Positions 41,117-50,419 of a DNA stretch of 64,000 bases are shown one piece after another. The stretch lies in NCBI GenBank assembly GCA_035474375.1, contig DATINJ010000248.1, positions 1 to 64,000 of the forward strand, written 5' to 3'. Under the pieces are notes generated by a model that saw only the letters and a program-made list of their open reading frames with translations, was not told the DNA's origin and did no database searches. Position 1 is the stretch's first letter. Each line of letters begins with the position of its first letter. The position numbers and the translations under genes are program-made. Source of the DNA: JANNPJ01 sp035474375 (GTDB lineage Bacteria > Actinomycetota > Actinomycetes > Actinomycetales > Kineosporiaceae).

Positions 41117-42088
41117 ATGACCGTGACGGGGGCGCTGGGGCACTCGCCGGCAGTCGAAGGATCGGATCAAGCCGCGATCGATGTCCGTGATCTGCGGATG
41201 AGTTACGGATCGGTGGAAGTACTGGCGGGGGTTTCGTTCACCGCGCAGCGCGGAGAGGTGCTCACCCTGCTGGGGCCGAACGGGGCCGGTAAGAGCACCA
41301 CCATCGAGATCCTCGAGGGTTTCCGGAGGCGATCGGCCGGAGAGGTCAGCGTCCTCGGTGTCGACCCGGCGCAGGGCGATGAGCAATGGCGAGCTCGGAT
41401 CGGTGTGGTGCTGCAGTCCTGGCGCGATCACGGCCGGTGGCGAGTGCGCGAGCTGCTGAATCATCTCGGCCAGTACTACCTGCCGTACTCCACCGAAGAT
41501 CGCCGCCGGCCACTCCAGGCGGATGAACTGATCGAGATGGTCGGTCTGACGGCGGAGGCGGATCGAAAGATCGTCTCGCTGTCGGGCGGGCAACGCCGTC
41601 GGCTGGATGTGGCGATCGGCATCGTCGGGCGCCCGGAACTGTTGTTCCTGGACGAGCCGACTGCCGGATTCGATCCGCAGGCCAGGCGCGACTTTCATGA
41701 CGTCGTCCATCGGCTGGCCGATCTGGAGAACACCACGATTCTGCTGACCACGCATGACCTCGATGAGGCAGAGAAGCTGGCCGACCGAATCCTGATCCTC
41801 GCCGGCCATCGGATCGTCGCCGACGGCAGCGCCGACCAGCTCTCCCGGCAGGTCTCGGGTCACACCGAGGTGCGCTGGACCCGGGACGGGCAGCGGTTCG
41901 TGCATTCCGCAGCCGACGCCACCGGCTTCGTTCGGCAACTGTTCAGCCAGTACGGGGAGGAGATCGCCGATCTCGAGGTGCGGCGGGCAACCCTGGAGGA
42001 CACCTACATGGCCCTGGTTCAGCGGCACGAGAGCGGGTCAGCGGATCAGTCGGCCGAGCCGGCAGCGACGTTCGGGGGCCAGCGATGA
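41117..42088 (+). CDS. ABC exporter ATP-binding protein (DrrA-like)
   Basis: A 323-residue ATPase. Walker A GPNGAGKSTTIEIL, Q-loop VVLQSWRDHG, signature LSGGQRRRLDVAIG, Walker B LLFLDEPTAGFD and switch His in LTTHDLDEAEKLAD are all intact. The extra C-terminal domain (about 240-323) is typical of DrrA/antibiotic-type exporters. The ATG at 41117 has GGAGG eight bases upstream. Its stop overlaps the start of the permease gene by four bases, so the two make one two-component exporter; substrate is unknown. The small XRE regulator downstream is probably part of the same operon. Confidence 0.93.
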   Translation: MTVTGALGHSPAVEGSDQAAIDVRDLRMSYGSVEVLAGVSFTAQRGEVLTLLGPNGAGKSTTIEILEGFRRRSAGEVSVLGVDPAQGDEQWRARIGVVLQSWRDHGRWRVRELLNHLGQYYLPYSTEDRRRPLQADELIEMVGLTAEADRKIVSLSGGQRRRLDVAIGIVGRPELLFLDEPTAGFDPQARRDFHDVVHRLADLENTTILLTTHDLDEAEKLADRILILAGHRIVADGSADQLSRQVSGHTEVRWTRDGQRFVHSAADATGFVRQLFSQYGEEIADLEVRRATLEDTYMALVQRHESGSADQSAEPAATFGGQR

Positions 42089-42939
42089 ACCTGCAACTGC
42101 ACGCCGTCCGACTGGGGTTGTTCCGCGCCTGGACCGAGTTCCGGCAGAGCATCACCACCCGCACCGACCAGGTCTGGATCGTCAGCGTCAACGGAATCTT
42201 CATTGTGGTATTGCTTTTTCAGCGCAATGCCGACATTCCGGGGACGGATATCCCGCTCGCCCTGGCGACGTTACCGAGTCTGCTGGGGATGAACGTCATG
42301 ACTGGTGGCTGGATGCAAACCGCCACCACGCTCTCCGCCGAGCGCGAGGACGGGACGCTGCTGCGAGCCAAAGCCACGCCCAACGGGATGATCGGGTACC
42401 TGGTGGCCCGAATTGCGTTGTCCGCCTTGAACATCCTGCTCGGATTCGCGATCTTCCTGGTTTTCGGCCTGACCCTGCTGGATGGCCTGGGTGCGGTCGG
42501 CGTGGGTGGCTGGCTGATCCTGCTCGCGGTGTTCGTGGTCGGATTGCTGGCCACCCTGCCGTGGGGCGCGATGCTCGGATCGCTGGTGAAGAGCTCCGGT
42601 GCCGGGTTCGGGCTGAGCTTCCTGCCGGCCAGCCTGCTGATCGGGATCTCCGGAATCTTCTACCCGATTTCCGGCCTGCCGGACTGGCTGCACCCCATCG
42701 CTCAGATCTTCCCGGTGTACTGGCTGGGGCTCGGCATGCGCTCGGCGCTGCTACCGGATCAAGCGGCGCTCGCGGAGATCGGCGAATCCTGGCGGCACCT
42801 GGAAACATTCGGCATGCTCGGGCTCTGGGCCGTGGTCGGGCTCGCGCTCGCACCGCGAGTGCTACGCCGAATGGCTCAGCGCGAATCCGGCTCCGCGGTC
42901 GAGGAGCGCCGCCAGCGCGCCATGCAAATGGGCACCTGA
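42085..42939 (+). CDS. ABC-2 type exporter permease
   Basis: A 284-residue membrane protein with six hydrophobic segments: a first helix WIVSVNGIFIVVLLFQ, an ABC-2 core with an amphipathic loop (TTLSAEREDGTLLRAKATPN), then helices around ILLGFAIFLVFGLTLL, GWLILLAVFVVGLLATLPWG, SFLPASLLIGISGIFYPISG and a last one near residue 250. FYPISGLPDWL matches the short re-entrant segment of this family. Coupled to the ATPase gene by an ATGA overlap. Exports an unknown compound, possibly a drug or lipid. Confidence 0.92.
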   Translation: MNLQLHAVRLGLFRAWTEFRQSITTRTDQVWIVSVNGIFIVVLLFQRNADIPGTDIPLALATLPSLLGMNVMTGGWMQTATTLSAEREDGTLLRAKATPNGMIGYLVARIALSALNILLGFAIFLVFGLTLLDGLGAVGVGGWLILLAVFVVGLLATLPWGAMLGSLVKSSGAGFGLSFLPASLLIGISGIFYPISGLPDWLHPIAQIFPVYWLGLGMRSALLPDQAALAEIGESWRHLETFGMLGLWAVVGLALAPRVLRRMAQRESGSAVEERRQRAMQMGT

Positions 42940-42943
42940 GAAG

Positions 42944-43204
42944 ATGAGCCCGATGAACGAGACCGTCCACAACCGGATCGCGATGCTGCGCGCCGAGCGC
43001 AAGATCTCCCGCCGGGACCTCGCCGATGCGCTCGGCGTCCACTATCAGACGATTGGCTACCTCGAACGTGGCGAGTACAGCCCCAGCTTGTACCTGGCGT
43101 TGCGGATCGCCGACTTCTTCACAGTGCCGGTCGAGGTGATCTTCTCGACCGCGCCGTTCCCGCGAATCGGGCAACCGGAGGGTCAGTCGGAGCTGTCGGC
43201 CTAG
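42944..43204 (+). CDS. XRE-family helix-turn-helix regulator
   Basis: An 86-residue Cro/CI-type DNA-binding protein: IAMLRAERKISRRDLADALG, VHYQTIGYLERGEYSPSLYL, and IADFFTVPVEVIFS are the standard pattern of the stand-alone YozG-like regulators that accompany small membrane proteins or exporters. It begins five bases after the permease stop. A second ATG nine bases in is possible. It is likely to bind near the exporter promoter, perhaps at the direct repeats at 41040-41105 (inference). Confidence 0.88.
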   Translation: MSPMNETVHNRIAMLRAERKISRRDLADALGVHYQTIGYLERGEYSPSLYLALRIADFFTVPVEVIFSTAPFPRIGQPEGQSELSA

Positions 43205-43434
43205 GCCGTGTTCTCCCGGGTCAGATCGCGGTTGACTCGTCGGGACAGGGCGAAGTTTCCAGCCACTGAGGGAATCAAGAAGAAGAAGGTGACCAGCGGA
43301 AAACCGAGGATCAGACTGGCCACCGCGATCAGCATCATCACCCACAAGATGATCAGCGCTGGTCGGTATGCCCGCCTGGTGTAGGTGGCCCGGGTGACGG
43401 CCCACGGATTCGGTCTCGCGGCCGGATCAGTCAT
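43201..43434 (-). CDS. small two-helix membrane protein
   Basis: A 77-residue protein with a polar, Arg/Pro-rich start and two hydrophobic segments (LIILWVMMLIAVASLILGF, then LVTFFFLIPSVAGNFAL) and a charged tail. Its stop overlaps the stop of the convergent XRE gene by four bases. An ATG nine bases upstream (43443) is an alternative. No family recognised. Confidence 0.6.
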   Translation of the reverse strand: MTDPAARPNPWAVTRATYTRRAYRPALIILWVMMLIAVASLILGFPLVTFFFLIPSVAGNFALSRRVNRDLTRENTA

Positions 43435-43534
43435 AACGCGCATGATAGGCGGATCCCGTAGATCGCGGGCCGGGAAGAGTGGGACGATCGACCGAGCCGG
43501 AAGTCAACGGGTGCTCAGTCCAGCGGGGTGGCGC

Positions 43535-44953
43535 ATGGCCGAAGTGCGGCGAAACGGGCACGTGGTGCTGGCCAATGCCAATGCTGAGGCGTATGCCTCG
43601 TTGCGGCATCGGCCAACGCCTCGCGCCGAGCGGTACGCCCTGGGGCGCAGCCTGCGAGCGCAGGTGCCGCGCCGGGCGTTGGGGGAGTGGACCCAGCCGG
43701 CCGACCGCCCGGACGTCGTCCAGCAGATCATGCGGTCACACCAGGGCCGCGTCGACTGGCTGATCCCGATCCGGGTGGCGCGGATGGTCGCTTCACCGTA
43801 CGGATTCCTGCGCGGGACGGCGGTCGTGATGGCCGAAGACCTGGCGCACCTGCCGGCGACCGGGATCCAGCCGGTGATCTGCGGCGACGCGCACCTGGGC
43901 AACTTCGGGTTCTACGCCTCACCCGAACGCGATCTGGTGATCGATCTCAACGACTTCGACGAAGCCCACCCGGGTAGCTGGGAATGGGACTTGCGCCGGC
44001 TCGCGGCGAGCATCTGGGTGGCTGGTCGGCACAACCAATCCAGCGAAGCGCAATGCCAGAGCGCGGTCACCTCGATGGCGTCCCGATACCGGGAGCATGT
44101 CCGCCGACTGGCGGGGCAGCCACTGCTGGGCCGCTCCTTCGATCGGTTGGACGTTGACCGGTTGCACACCACAGCCACGGATCCCTCGCTGCGGGCGGAG
44201 ATTCTGCGGGCCGCCGGGCATGCCCGGAACCGCACCAGTGACCGGGCGCTGCCCAGGTTCACCCGGGAGGAGGCCAGCGGCCGTCGAATCGTCGAGGAGC
44301 CACCGTTGATCACCCGGCTCGGGGCGGAGGAGGCCGAGCAGTTGATCGACGCCCTGGACGAGTATCTGGCCACATTGCCCACCCATTGGCGGCGGGTCCT
44401 CAGCGGTTACACCGTGGTTGACGTTGCGCACAAGGTCGTCGGCGTCGGCAGTGTCGGGCTGCGGGCGTACGTCGTGCTCTGCGAGGGCAGCAGCGCCGAC
44501 GACGTCGTCTTCCTGCAGTTGAAGCAGGCTCGGCGGTCGGTACTGGCCCGCTATGTGCACGGTGAATCGGCCTGGCACACGCACCAAGGTCAGCGGGTGG
44601 TGGAATACCAGCAGGAACTGCAGACGGTCAGTGATCCGCTGCTGGGCTGGACGACCATCGCCGGGCGGCAGTTCTACGTGCGTCAGTTCCGAAACATGAA
44701 GGGCACGATCGCGGTCGACGCGCTGGACGCCGCCGCGCTGACCGACTATGCCGGGATCTGCGGTCGACTGCTGGCCAAAGGCCATGCCCGGACCAGCGGT
44801 GCGTCCATGATCGCCGGATACGTTGGCCGCTCGGACAAAGTAGACATTGCGTTGTGTCGGTTCGCTCGGGCCTACGCCGACCAGACCGAGCGCGATCATC
44901 AAAGCTTGGTGGACGCCGTCGCCCGGGGTCTGATTCCGGTCGAAAAGGGTTGA
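43535..44953 (+). CDS. DUF2252-family protein, kinase-like fold
   Basis: A 472-residue DUF2252 protein, usual length. Strong family segments are FLRGTAVVMAEDLAHLP, VICGDAHLGNFGFYAS, LVIDLNDFDEAHPGSWEWDL, VGVGSVGLRAYVVLCEG and a C-terminal RLLAKGHARTSG. The GDAHLGNFG and NDFDE parts parallel the catalytic loop and metal motif (HxDxxxxN, D) of aminoglycoside-phosphotransferase-like kinases, so a phosphotransferase activity on an unknown small molecule is plausible (inference). ATG 43535 follows GGGGTGG; GTG 43511 is in frame. It precedes the dynamin locus by 65 bases. Confidence 0.88.
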   Translation: MAEVRRNGHVVLANANAEAYASLRHRPTPRAERYALGRSLRAQVPRRALGEWTQPADRPDVVQQIMRSHQGRVDWLIPIRVARMVASPYGFLRGTAVVMAEDLAHLPATGIQPVICGDAHLGNFGFYASPERDLVIDLNDFDEAHPGSWEWDLRRLAASIWVAGRHNQSSEAQCQSAVTSMASRYREHVRRLAGQPLLGRSFDRLDVDRLHTTATDPSLRAEILRAAGHARNRTSDRALPRFTREEASGRRIVEEPPLITRLGAEEAEQLIDALDEYLATLPTHWRRVLSGYTVVDVAHKVVGVGSVGLRAYVVLCEGSSADDVVFLQLKQARRSVLARYVHGESAWHTHQGQRVVEYQQELQTVSDPLLGWTTIAGRQFYVRQFRNMKGTIAVDALDAAALTDYAGICGRLLAKGHARTSGASMIAGYVGRSDKVDIALCRFARAYADQTERDHQSLVDAVARGLIPVEKG

Positions 44954-44979
44954 TAGGAGTTCGACTCCGATTCGGCAAA

Positions 44980-45008
44980 CCCCCGGACGTAGGAGGGTCG
45001 GGCTCATA
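44980..45008 (+). promoter_or_regulatory. C-rich box and GCTCATA before the LuxR regulator gene
   Basis: CCCCCGGACG begins at 44980 and GCTCATA at 45002, 22 bases later and about 11 bases before the GTG start. The same pair (CCCCCG then GCTCATA 23 bases later) occurs upstream of the hsp70-like gene at 52605 and 52628. The likeness suggests a shared promoter architecture, possibly autoregulation, but the string is short. Confidence 0.35.
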
Positions 45009-45018
45009 AGATCAGCGT

Positions 45019-47403
45019 GTGCCGGGGCAGGTCGATCGAACCGACCAGGTGTCCGTGGTCGTCGGTGTCGACGGCGCCGGACGAACGCATCGATTGGATG
45101 CGATAGCGGCGGCAGCCGATCTGCCGGTGGTGCGCCTTGACGCGTCCGCAATGGCCTCGGAAGCACTCCAAGAGCGTCTCGAAACTGCCGCTGAACAGCG
45201 AGGTTCGGTTTTCGTTGACGATGCTCACCGGTTGTCGGCTCCGGCCCTGCGGATGCTCACCGCGGCGGCCCGATCCGGGCTGTCGATGGTGCTGGCCCGA
45301 CGTCCTACCATCGACAGCCCGGAACTCGCCGAACTGGACGAGGCGGTCGCCGCCGGTGGCGTCGTTGACGTATTGGCACCCTTGGATTTTGAGCAGACCC
45401 GAGCCCTGATCGCGGTGGTCACCGGTGGCACCTGCTCGGCAGAGACGGCGAAGGCGGTCCTGGCTGCCTCTGGTGGTCTGCCGGCGATCGCGGTCACGCT
45501 GGCCGCCCTCAGCGGTGCGAGCCCGGGTCCGCCGCCCATGCTGGTGGCTCGGCTGCAGCGTCGGATGGCCCTGCTTGGCCCGCAGCAGGCGCACACCGCC
45601 CGGGTGCTCGCGCTGCGGCTCCAGGTCTCGGACGACGCCCTGGCGTTGGCCTGCGGCCTCGACCCGCCGGGCCTGGAGGCGGCGCTGCAGGTGCTGCGGG
45701 ACAACGGGATGCTGGTGGCCGGGACCGAGCAGATGATCCCGGCCGTGGCGGAGACCCTGATTGCTGGGCTGGCCGGCGGCCAGCGGCGACGGCTGCACGA
45801 CGACGTGGCCCGGGCGCTGGTCGCCACCGGTGCCGCGCCGTCGGTCGCCGCCACCCAGTTGCGGGCCGCTCGAGCCCGAGGGCCCGCCGCCGCGGCTGCC
45901 TACCTGGCGGCCGGCGAGGACCTGCGCTTCAGCAACCCGGCGGCCGCCCTCGGCTGGTTCGACGACGCGGCTGACGCCGGTGCCCTCGACGCGGCGGTGG
46001 CTCCGGGCCGGGCCGAGGCCGGCGCGCTGCTCGGGATGCCGGACGACCCGGACGCGGTGGGGATCACCGAACGGGACGCCGTCCGGCTGAGCCTGGTCGC
46101 CGGAGCCGTCGCGGCGCACCAGGGGCGGGCCGATCGGGCCGCGGCCGGTCTGCTGACCACAGCCCCACCCGGACCGGAACTGGCGGTTCCGGCGCTGGTA
46201 GCGACCGGCCAACTGGCGGCGGCCCAGAAGGCCGCCGGTGACCTGGCCCCGGCCGGCCTGCGACTGCTCGCCGAGACGGCCCTGGCCTGCCCGAATCCGG
46301 CCGCCGCGCTGCCGCTGGCGATCGAGGCCGCCGAGGCGTTGGAGCGGACTACGCCCAGCCACCTGCTGCTGGACACCCCGCACGCGCTCGGCGCCGTCCT
46401 CGCGGTGCTCAGCGGCGATGTCTCGACCGCCGAGCACCTGCTGGAACGCGCGCTCAAGCACGGCGTCGGCGGCCCGGTCTTCGCTGACCGGCACCGGTTA
46501 CTGCTGGCCTGGGCCAGGATGCGGGCGGGTCGGCTGGATACCGCACAAGAGCAGGTCGCCCGGCTGTCCGGGGCTGACCTCGGCGGTCGGGATCGAGTGC
46601 TGTTCGCGGCGGTCTCGGCCGGTCTGGCCCGACGTGCCGGAGACATCGCCAGCCTGCGGGAGACCTGGCCCGGAGTGGAACGAGTGCTGGCCCGCCGTGG
46701 CCTTGACCTGTTTCAGATCGAGGCGGCCGAGGAACTCGCGGTGGCGGCGGCCCGACTGCGCCGCAGTCCACGGATGGCCCCGATTCTGGCCTCGTTCGAG
46801 GCCATTCTTGAGGGCCTCGGTTCGCCACCCGCCTGGGTGATCGGATTCGGCTGGTTGCAGCTTCAGGTCGCGGTGGCCGCCGACGATCCTGGCGCGGCCC
46901 GCTCGGCCGCCGACCGGATCGCCGCCGCCGCGCCCGCCGGAACCTCCGGCGAGCGGCAGGCCGCTCAGCAGGTGGCGGCGTCGGCCTGGGCGGCTGCGTT
47001 GGCCGGTGAGGTCGATCCGGATCTGGTGATCGCGGCTTGTGACGGTCTGGCCGCCGTCGAGCTGCCCTGGGAAGCCTCGAGGCTGGCCGGGGACGCGGCG
47101 ATCCGGGTACGCGGTGCAGCTCCGGCCCGTCGGCTGCTGGAACGAGCCCGGGAACTCACCGCGCCGGTCGTCCGCACGGTTGATCCGGCCCAGCAGGCCG
47201 GGCTGTCGGAACGGGAGATCGAGGTGGCCCGGCAGGTGCTGGCCGGGCGCACGCACCGAGAGATCGGGGCTCAGCTGTTCATCGCGCCGAAGACGGTTGA
47301 GCACCACGTCGCCCGAATCCGGACGAAGCTCGGAGCCACCACCCGCGCCGACTTCTTCTCCACCCTGCAGTCGCTGTTCGGCGCTACGGCCGATCCCCCC
47401 TGA
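45019..47403 (+). CDS. LuxR/MalT-like regulator of the dynamin locus (IniR-like)
   Basis: A 794-residue regulator. The N-terminal part resembles the NTPase domain of MalT/LAL proteins, but the P-loop reads GVDGAGRTHR with Arg in place of the essential Lys; VFVDDAHRLSA is a Walker B-like segment. A long Ala-rich helical (TPR-like) middle follows, and the C-terminus is a clear LuxR helix-turn-helix (LSEREIEVARQVLAGRTHRE, FIAPKTVEHHVARIRTKLGA). It stands directly upstream of iniB-, iniA- and iniC-like genes, where mycobacteria have IniR. It probably activates them through the C-rich boxes (inference). GTG start. Confidence 0.88.
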   Translation: MPGQVDRTDQVSVVVGVDGAGRTHRLDAIAAAADLPVVRLDASAMASEALQERLETAAEQRGSVFVDDAHRLSAPALRMLTAAARSGLSMVLARRPTIDSPELAELDEAVAAGGVVDVLAPLDFEQTRALIAVVTGGTCSAETAKAVLAASGGLPAIAVTLAALSGASPGPPPMLVARLQRRMALLGPQQAHTARVLALRLQVSDDALALACGLDPPGLEAALQVLRDNGMLVAGTEQMIPAVAETLIAGLAGGQRRRLHDDVARALVATGAAPSVAATQLRAARARGPAAAAAYLAAGEDLRFSNPAAALGWFDDAADAGALDAAVAPGRAEAGALLGMPDDPDAVGITERDAVRLSLVAGAVAAHQGRADRAAAGLLTTAPPGPELAVPALVATGQLAAAQKAAGDLAPAGLRLLAETALACPNPAAALPLAIEAAEALERTTPSHLLLDTPHALGAVLAVLSGDVSTAEHLLERALKHGVGGPVFADRHRLLLAWARMRAGRLDTAQEQVARLSGADLGGRDRVLFAAVSAGLARRAGDIASLRETWPGVERVLARRGLDLFQIEAAEELAVAAARLRRSPRMAPILASFEAILEGLGSPPAWVIGFGWLQLQVAVAADDPGAARSAADRIAAAAPAGTSGERQAAQQVAASAWAAALAGEVDPDLVIAACDGLAAVELPWEASRLAGDAAIRVRGAAPARRLLERARELTAPVVRTVDPAQQAGLSEREIEVARQVLAGRTHREIGAQLFIAPKTVEHHVARIRTKLGATTRADFFSTLQSLFGATADPP

Positions 47404-47430
47404 CCCCCCTATGACGACGGGGGGATCCCC
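47393..47430 (+). promoter_or_regulatory. C-rich box before the IniB-like gene
   Basis: ATCCCCCCTGAC followed directly by CCCCCTATGA lies at 47393-47414, overlapping the regulator stop codon. An inverted GGGGGGATCCCC follows at 47419-47430. The first part closely matches ATCCCCCGTGACA-CCCCCCTGAT upstream of the hsp70-like gene. A likely activator site about 80-100 bases before the IniB-like start; AAGGAGAAAG at 47499-47508 is its ribosome site. Confidence 0.5.
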
Positions 47431-47511
47431 GATGTGGGGGTGGGTGGCCCGGAGCCAATCTAGAGACACAGCCCAACCAGCCGGTGGGGCTCGGATAAAA
47501 GGAGAAAGAAA

Positions 47512-48561
47512 ATGCCTGACGTCGCCGAGGCCACCGCAGAGGTCGGCCAGATGATCCTCCACGCACTGCAGAACACCTTCGGGATGGGGCCGGACGCCGC
47601 CATCGCGCAGGCTCAGGCCGAGACCGGCGTCAGCGACGCAACGCTGGAAAGCGCCGACATGGGCGATGTGTTCAGCTACATGTGCGAGCAGCCCGGCCTC
47701 TCTCCCGAGGTGCAGAGCTTCCTGAACACGCAGAACTCGAACTACAACAACTACGGCAACGTGAACCAGGGCGGCAGCTCGTACAGCGGTGGTGGCAGCA
47801 GCGGCGGCGGGGGTGGCGGCTACTCCGGTGGTGGCGGCTCCAATGCCCAGATCGTTCAGCAGGTGACGCAGAACTACAACTACCAGGAGATCAACGACAA
47901 CCACATCGACATCCTGGGCCCGGTCAACGGCGACATCGACATCGACCAGGACAATGACGACATCGACGTCACCGGCGACGGTAACGCGGTGAACAGCGGC
48001 GACGGCGACCAGAACGCCGCCACCGGCGCCGGCTCCTCGGCCGCGCAGTCCGACTTCGGCGACGCGACGTCCAACTCCGGCGACGGTGCGGTGGTGGCCG
48101 GCGACGACGTCGACCTCGACCACTCCGCAGTCGGGGACGGCAACACCGTCATCGACAACGAGGACGGGAACTTCGCCTCCGGCGGGAGCAACATCCTGGA
48201 CAACGAGGACGGCACGATCTACGACTCCAGCCTCGGCTTCGGCGAGGGCAACGTCCAGGGCGACGTCTACAACGAAGAAGGTGCGGCCAACTCGCAGGAA
48301 GGCAATGCCGAAGGGCATAGCCTCGACGTCAACGTGCTGTCCGAGGTGGACGAGGAGCACGGCCCCGGCGACCTGAACGACCACGGCGGCGACCCGTTCG
48401 ACGGGCCGATCCGGGTGATGCACGAGGCCCCAGAAGCGCGTATCGCCGAGCCCGAGCACGACAGCTACGAGGCCCCGGCCGAGCACTTCGCTCCGCAGGC
48501 CGACGCCGAGCCGGAGCACGCCGAGTCGCACGACGCCTCCGACGACGCGATGGACAGCTGA
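47512..48561 (+). CDS. IniB N-terminal-domain protein, acidic and glycine-rich
   Basis: A 349-residue protein. The first 70 residues form the IniB-type helical domain (ATAEVGQMILHALQNTFGMG, LSPEVQSFLN). Then come Asn/Tyr-rich NSNYNNYGNVNQGG, a Gly/Ser tract, and a long acidic section of short irregular repeats (DGNTVIDNEDGNFASGGSN, DGDQNAATG) whose spacing of Asn, Asp and Gly recalls beta-solenoid turns; the last 70 residues are Glu/His/Ala-rich. No signal peptide or membrane helix. In mycobacteria iniB precedes the dynamin genes iniA and iniC, as here. Its molecular role is not known. Confidence 0.87.
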   Translation: MPDVAEATAEVGQMILHALQNTFGMGPDAAIAQAQAETGVSDATLESADMGDVFSYMCEQPGLSPEVQSFLNTQNSNYNNYGNVNQGGSSYSGGGSSGGGGGGYSGGGGSNAQIVQQVTQNYNYQEINDNHIDILGPVNGDIDIDQDNDDIDVTGDGNAVNSGDGDQNAATGAGSSAAQSDFGDATSNSGDGAVVAGDDVDLDHSAVGDGNTVIDNEDGNFASGGSNILDNEDGTIYDSSLGFGEGNVQGDVYNEEGAANSQEGNAEGHSLDVNVLSEVDEEHGPGDLNDHGGDPFDGPIRVMHEAPEARIAEPEHDSYEAPAEHFAPQADAEPEHAESHDASDDAMDS

Positions 48562-48598
48562 CCAATTCCGAGCGTTCAACTGGACAAGGGGATCGATC

Positions 48599-50419
48599 AT
48601 GGCGCAGAAGACCACGCGGGCGGCCGCGGACGGCGACACCGCCGCAGCCGCCCGCGGGGTGGTGGACCAGGGACTCAAGGCCTGCACGGCCTACGGCCGG
48701 CCGGATCTCGGTGAACGGCTGACCCTGGCCCGGCGCAAGCTGGCCGACCCCGGTATCCATGTCGTTGTCGTCGGTGAGTTCAAGCAGGGCAAGAGTTCGC
48801 TGGTCAACGCCCTGCTCGGAGTAACCGCCTGCCCGGTGGACGACGACGTCGCCACCGCCCTGCCGACCTACGTCCGATACGGGGCCGAAGTCGGGGCCCG
48901 GGTGATCTTGGAGGGGGATCCCCCGGTCCGCGAACCGATCCCGACGGATCAAATCCGCAAGCACACCCTGGAGGGCGGCCAAGTGCTGGCCGACGGCCGC
49001 CGGGTGGTCGGGGTCGAGGTGCTCCTGCCGCGAAACATGCTGGCCGGCGGGCTCACCGTGGTCGACACCCCGGGGCTGGGCGGGCTTGGATCCGCCCATG
49101 CGGCCGCCAGCCTGGCGGCGACCTCGATGGCCGACGCAGTGCTCTTCATCACCGACGCCTCGCAGGAATTGACCCGGACCGAGCTCGACTTCCTGCGCCG
49201 GGCACGCGATCTCTGTGGCACCGTCGCCTGTGTGGTGACCAAGACCGACTTCTACCCGGCCTGGCGGACCATCCGCGACCTGAACGAGCAGCATCTGCGA
49301 CAGGTTGGGGACGTGCCACTGATGGCGGTGTCGTCCTCGCTCCGGTTGCACGCGGTCAAGCACAACGACGCCCAGATGAACACCGAGTCCGGCTTTCGCG
49401 AGCTGGTCCGGTACGTCACCGACGAGGTCGGTCGCGGCGGCGCCGACCGAATCGCGAAGGAGGCTGCGCGGGAAGTGATCGCCGTCTGCGGCCAGTTCTC
49501 CGAACAGTTCCGGGGCGAGCGGTCTGCGCTCGCCGACCCGTCCTCCGCGCAGCAGGTGATCGACGAGCTGACCGGCACCAAACAGCGGGTGGAGATGCTG
49601 CGGGCCGCGGCGTCCCGGTGGAACCAGACCCTGAGTGACGGCGTGGCGGACCTCAGCGCCGACATCGAGCACGACTTCCGCGGCCGGATCCGCAAGGTGA
49701 TCGCCGAGGCGGACGAGGCGATCGAGGAGGCCGACCCGGCGGACACCTGGGCGCAGATGGAACCGTGGTTGTTGTCCCGGGTCTCCTACGAACTCGTCAC
49801 CAACTACACCTATCTGCGAGACCGGGCCGCCGACCTGAGCCAGGTAGTGGGAGACCACTTCCAGCAGGCATCGGGTGACCTCGGGCAACTGGCGGTTTAT
49901 GACCCGGCGCCACTGCTGAACCGGACCGAGTTCGAGGCAGACATCACGTTGGAACGGATGACCGCGCGCAAGCAGACCATGGTGGCGTTGAAGGGCAGCT
50001 ACAGCGGCATCCTGATGTTCACCATGCTGCCCGGCCTGCTCGGGATCACCGGTCTGGCCCCGATCGCCATCCCGATCGGCCTGATGATGGGCCGATCCAG
50101 CCTCCGGGACGAGAAGCGCCGGCAGTTGGCTCAGCGAAAGTCTCAGGCCAAGAATGCAATTCGGCGATACTGTGACGAAATCCAGTTCGTGATGGGGAAG
50201 GATTCCCGGGACACGCTGCGGCGAATCCAGCGCCAATTGCGCGACCATTACGGTACCCGCGCCGAAGAACTCAATCGGACGACGGCGGAGGCGTTGCGCT
50301 CCGCGACCGAAGCGGTCAAGCGAACTCAGGTCGAACGGGAACGGCGGCTGAAGGACCTGGACGCCGAACTCGTCCGGCTGGGCCAGTTGCAGCAGCGGGC
50401 CGAGGCGGTGTGCAAGTGA
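48599..50419 (+). CDS. dynamin-like GTPase, IniA-like
   Basis: A 606-residue bacterial dynamin-like protein. G1 VVGEFKQGKSSLVNALLG, the G2 threonine region ATALPTYV, G3 VVDTPGLGGLGS and G4 VVTKTDFYPA are present. A helical stalk follows, and a hydrophobic paddle-like segment at about 471-500 (LMFTMLPGLLGITGLAPIA, then IPIGLMMG) should insert into or tether to the membrane. The C-terminal 100 residues are coiled coil. IniA of mycobacteria fissions membranes and is induced by cell-wall drugs (established). It is followed by a second dynamin gene with a ten-base overlap, so the pair is probably made together. Confidence 0.92.
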   Translation: MAQKTTRAAADGDTAAAARGVVDQGLKACTAYGRPDLGERLTLARRKLADPGIHVVVVGEFKQGKSSLVNALLGVTACPVDDDVATALPTYVRYGAEVGARVILEGDPPVREPIPTDQIRKHTLEGGQVLADGRRVVGVEVLLPRNMLAGGLTVVDTPGLGGLGSAHAAASLAATSMADAVLFITDASQELTRTELDFLRRARDLCGTVACVVTKTDFYPAWRTIRDLNEQHLRQVGDVPLMAVSSSLRLHAVKHNDAQMNTESGFRELVRYVTDEVGRGGADRIAKEAAREVIAVCGQFSEQFRGERSALADPSSAQQVIDELTGTKQRVEMLRAAASRWNQTLSDGVADLSADIEHDFRGRIRKVIAEADEAIEEADPADTWAQMEPWLLSRVSYELVTNYTYLRDRAADLSQVVGDHFQQASGDLGQLAVYDPAPLLNRTEFEADITLERMTARKQTMVALKGSYSGILMFTMLPGLLGITGLAPIAIPIGLMMGRSSLRDEKRRQLAQRKSQAKNAIRRYCDEIQFVMGKDSRDTLRRIQRQLRDHYGTRAEELNRTTAEALRSATEAVKRTQVERERRLKDLDAELVRLGQLQQRAEAVCK

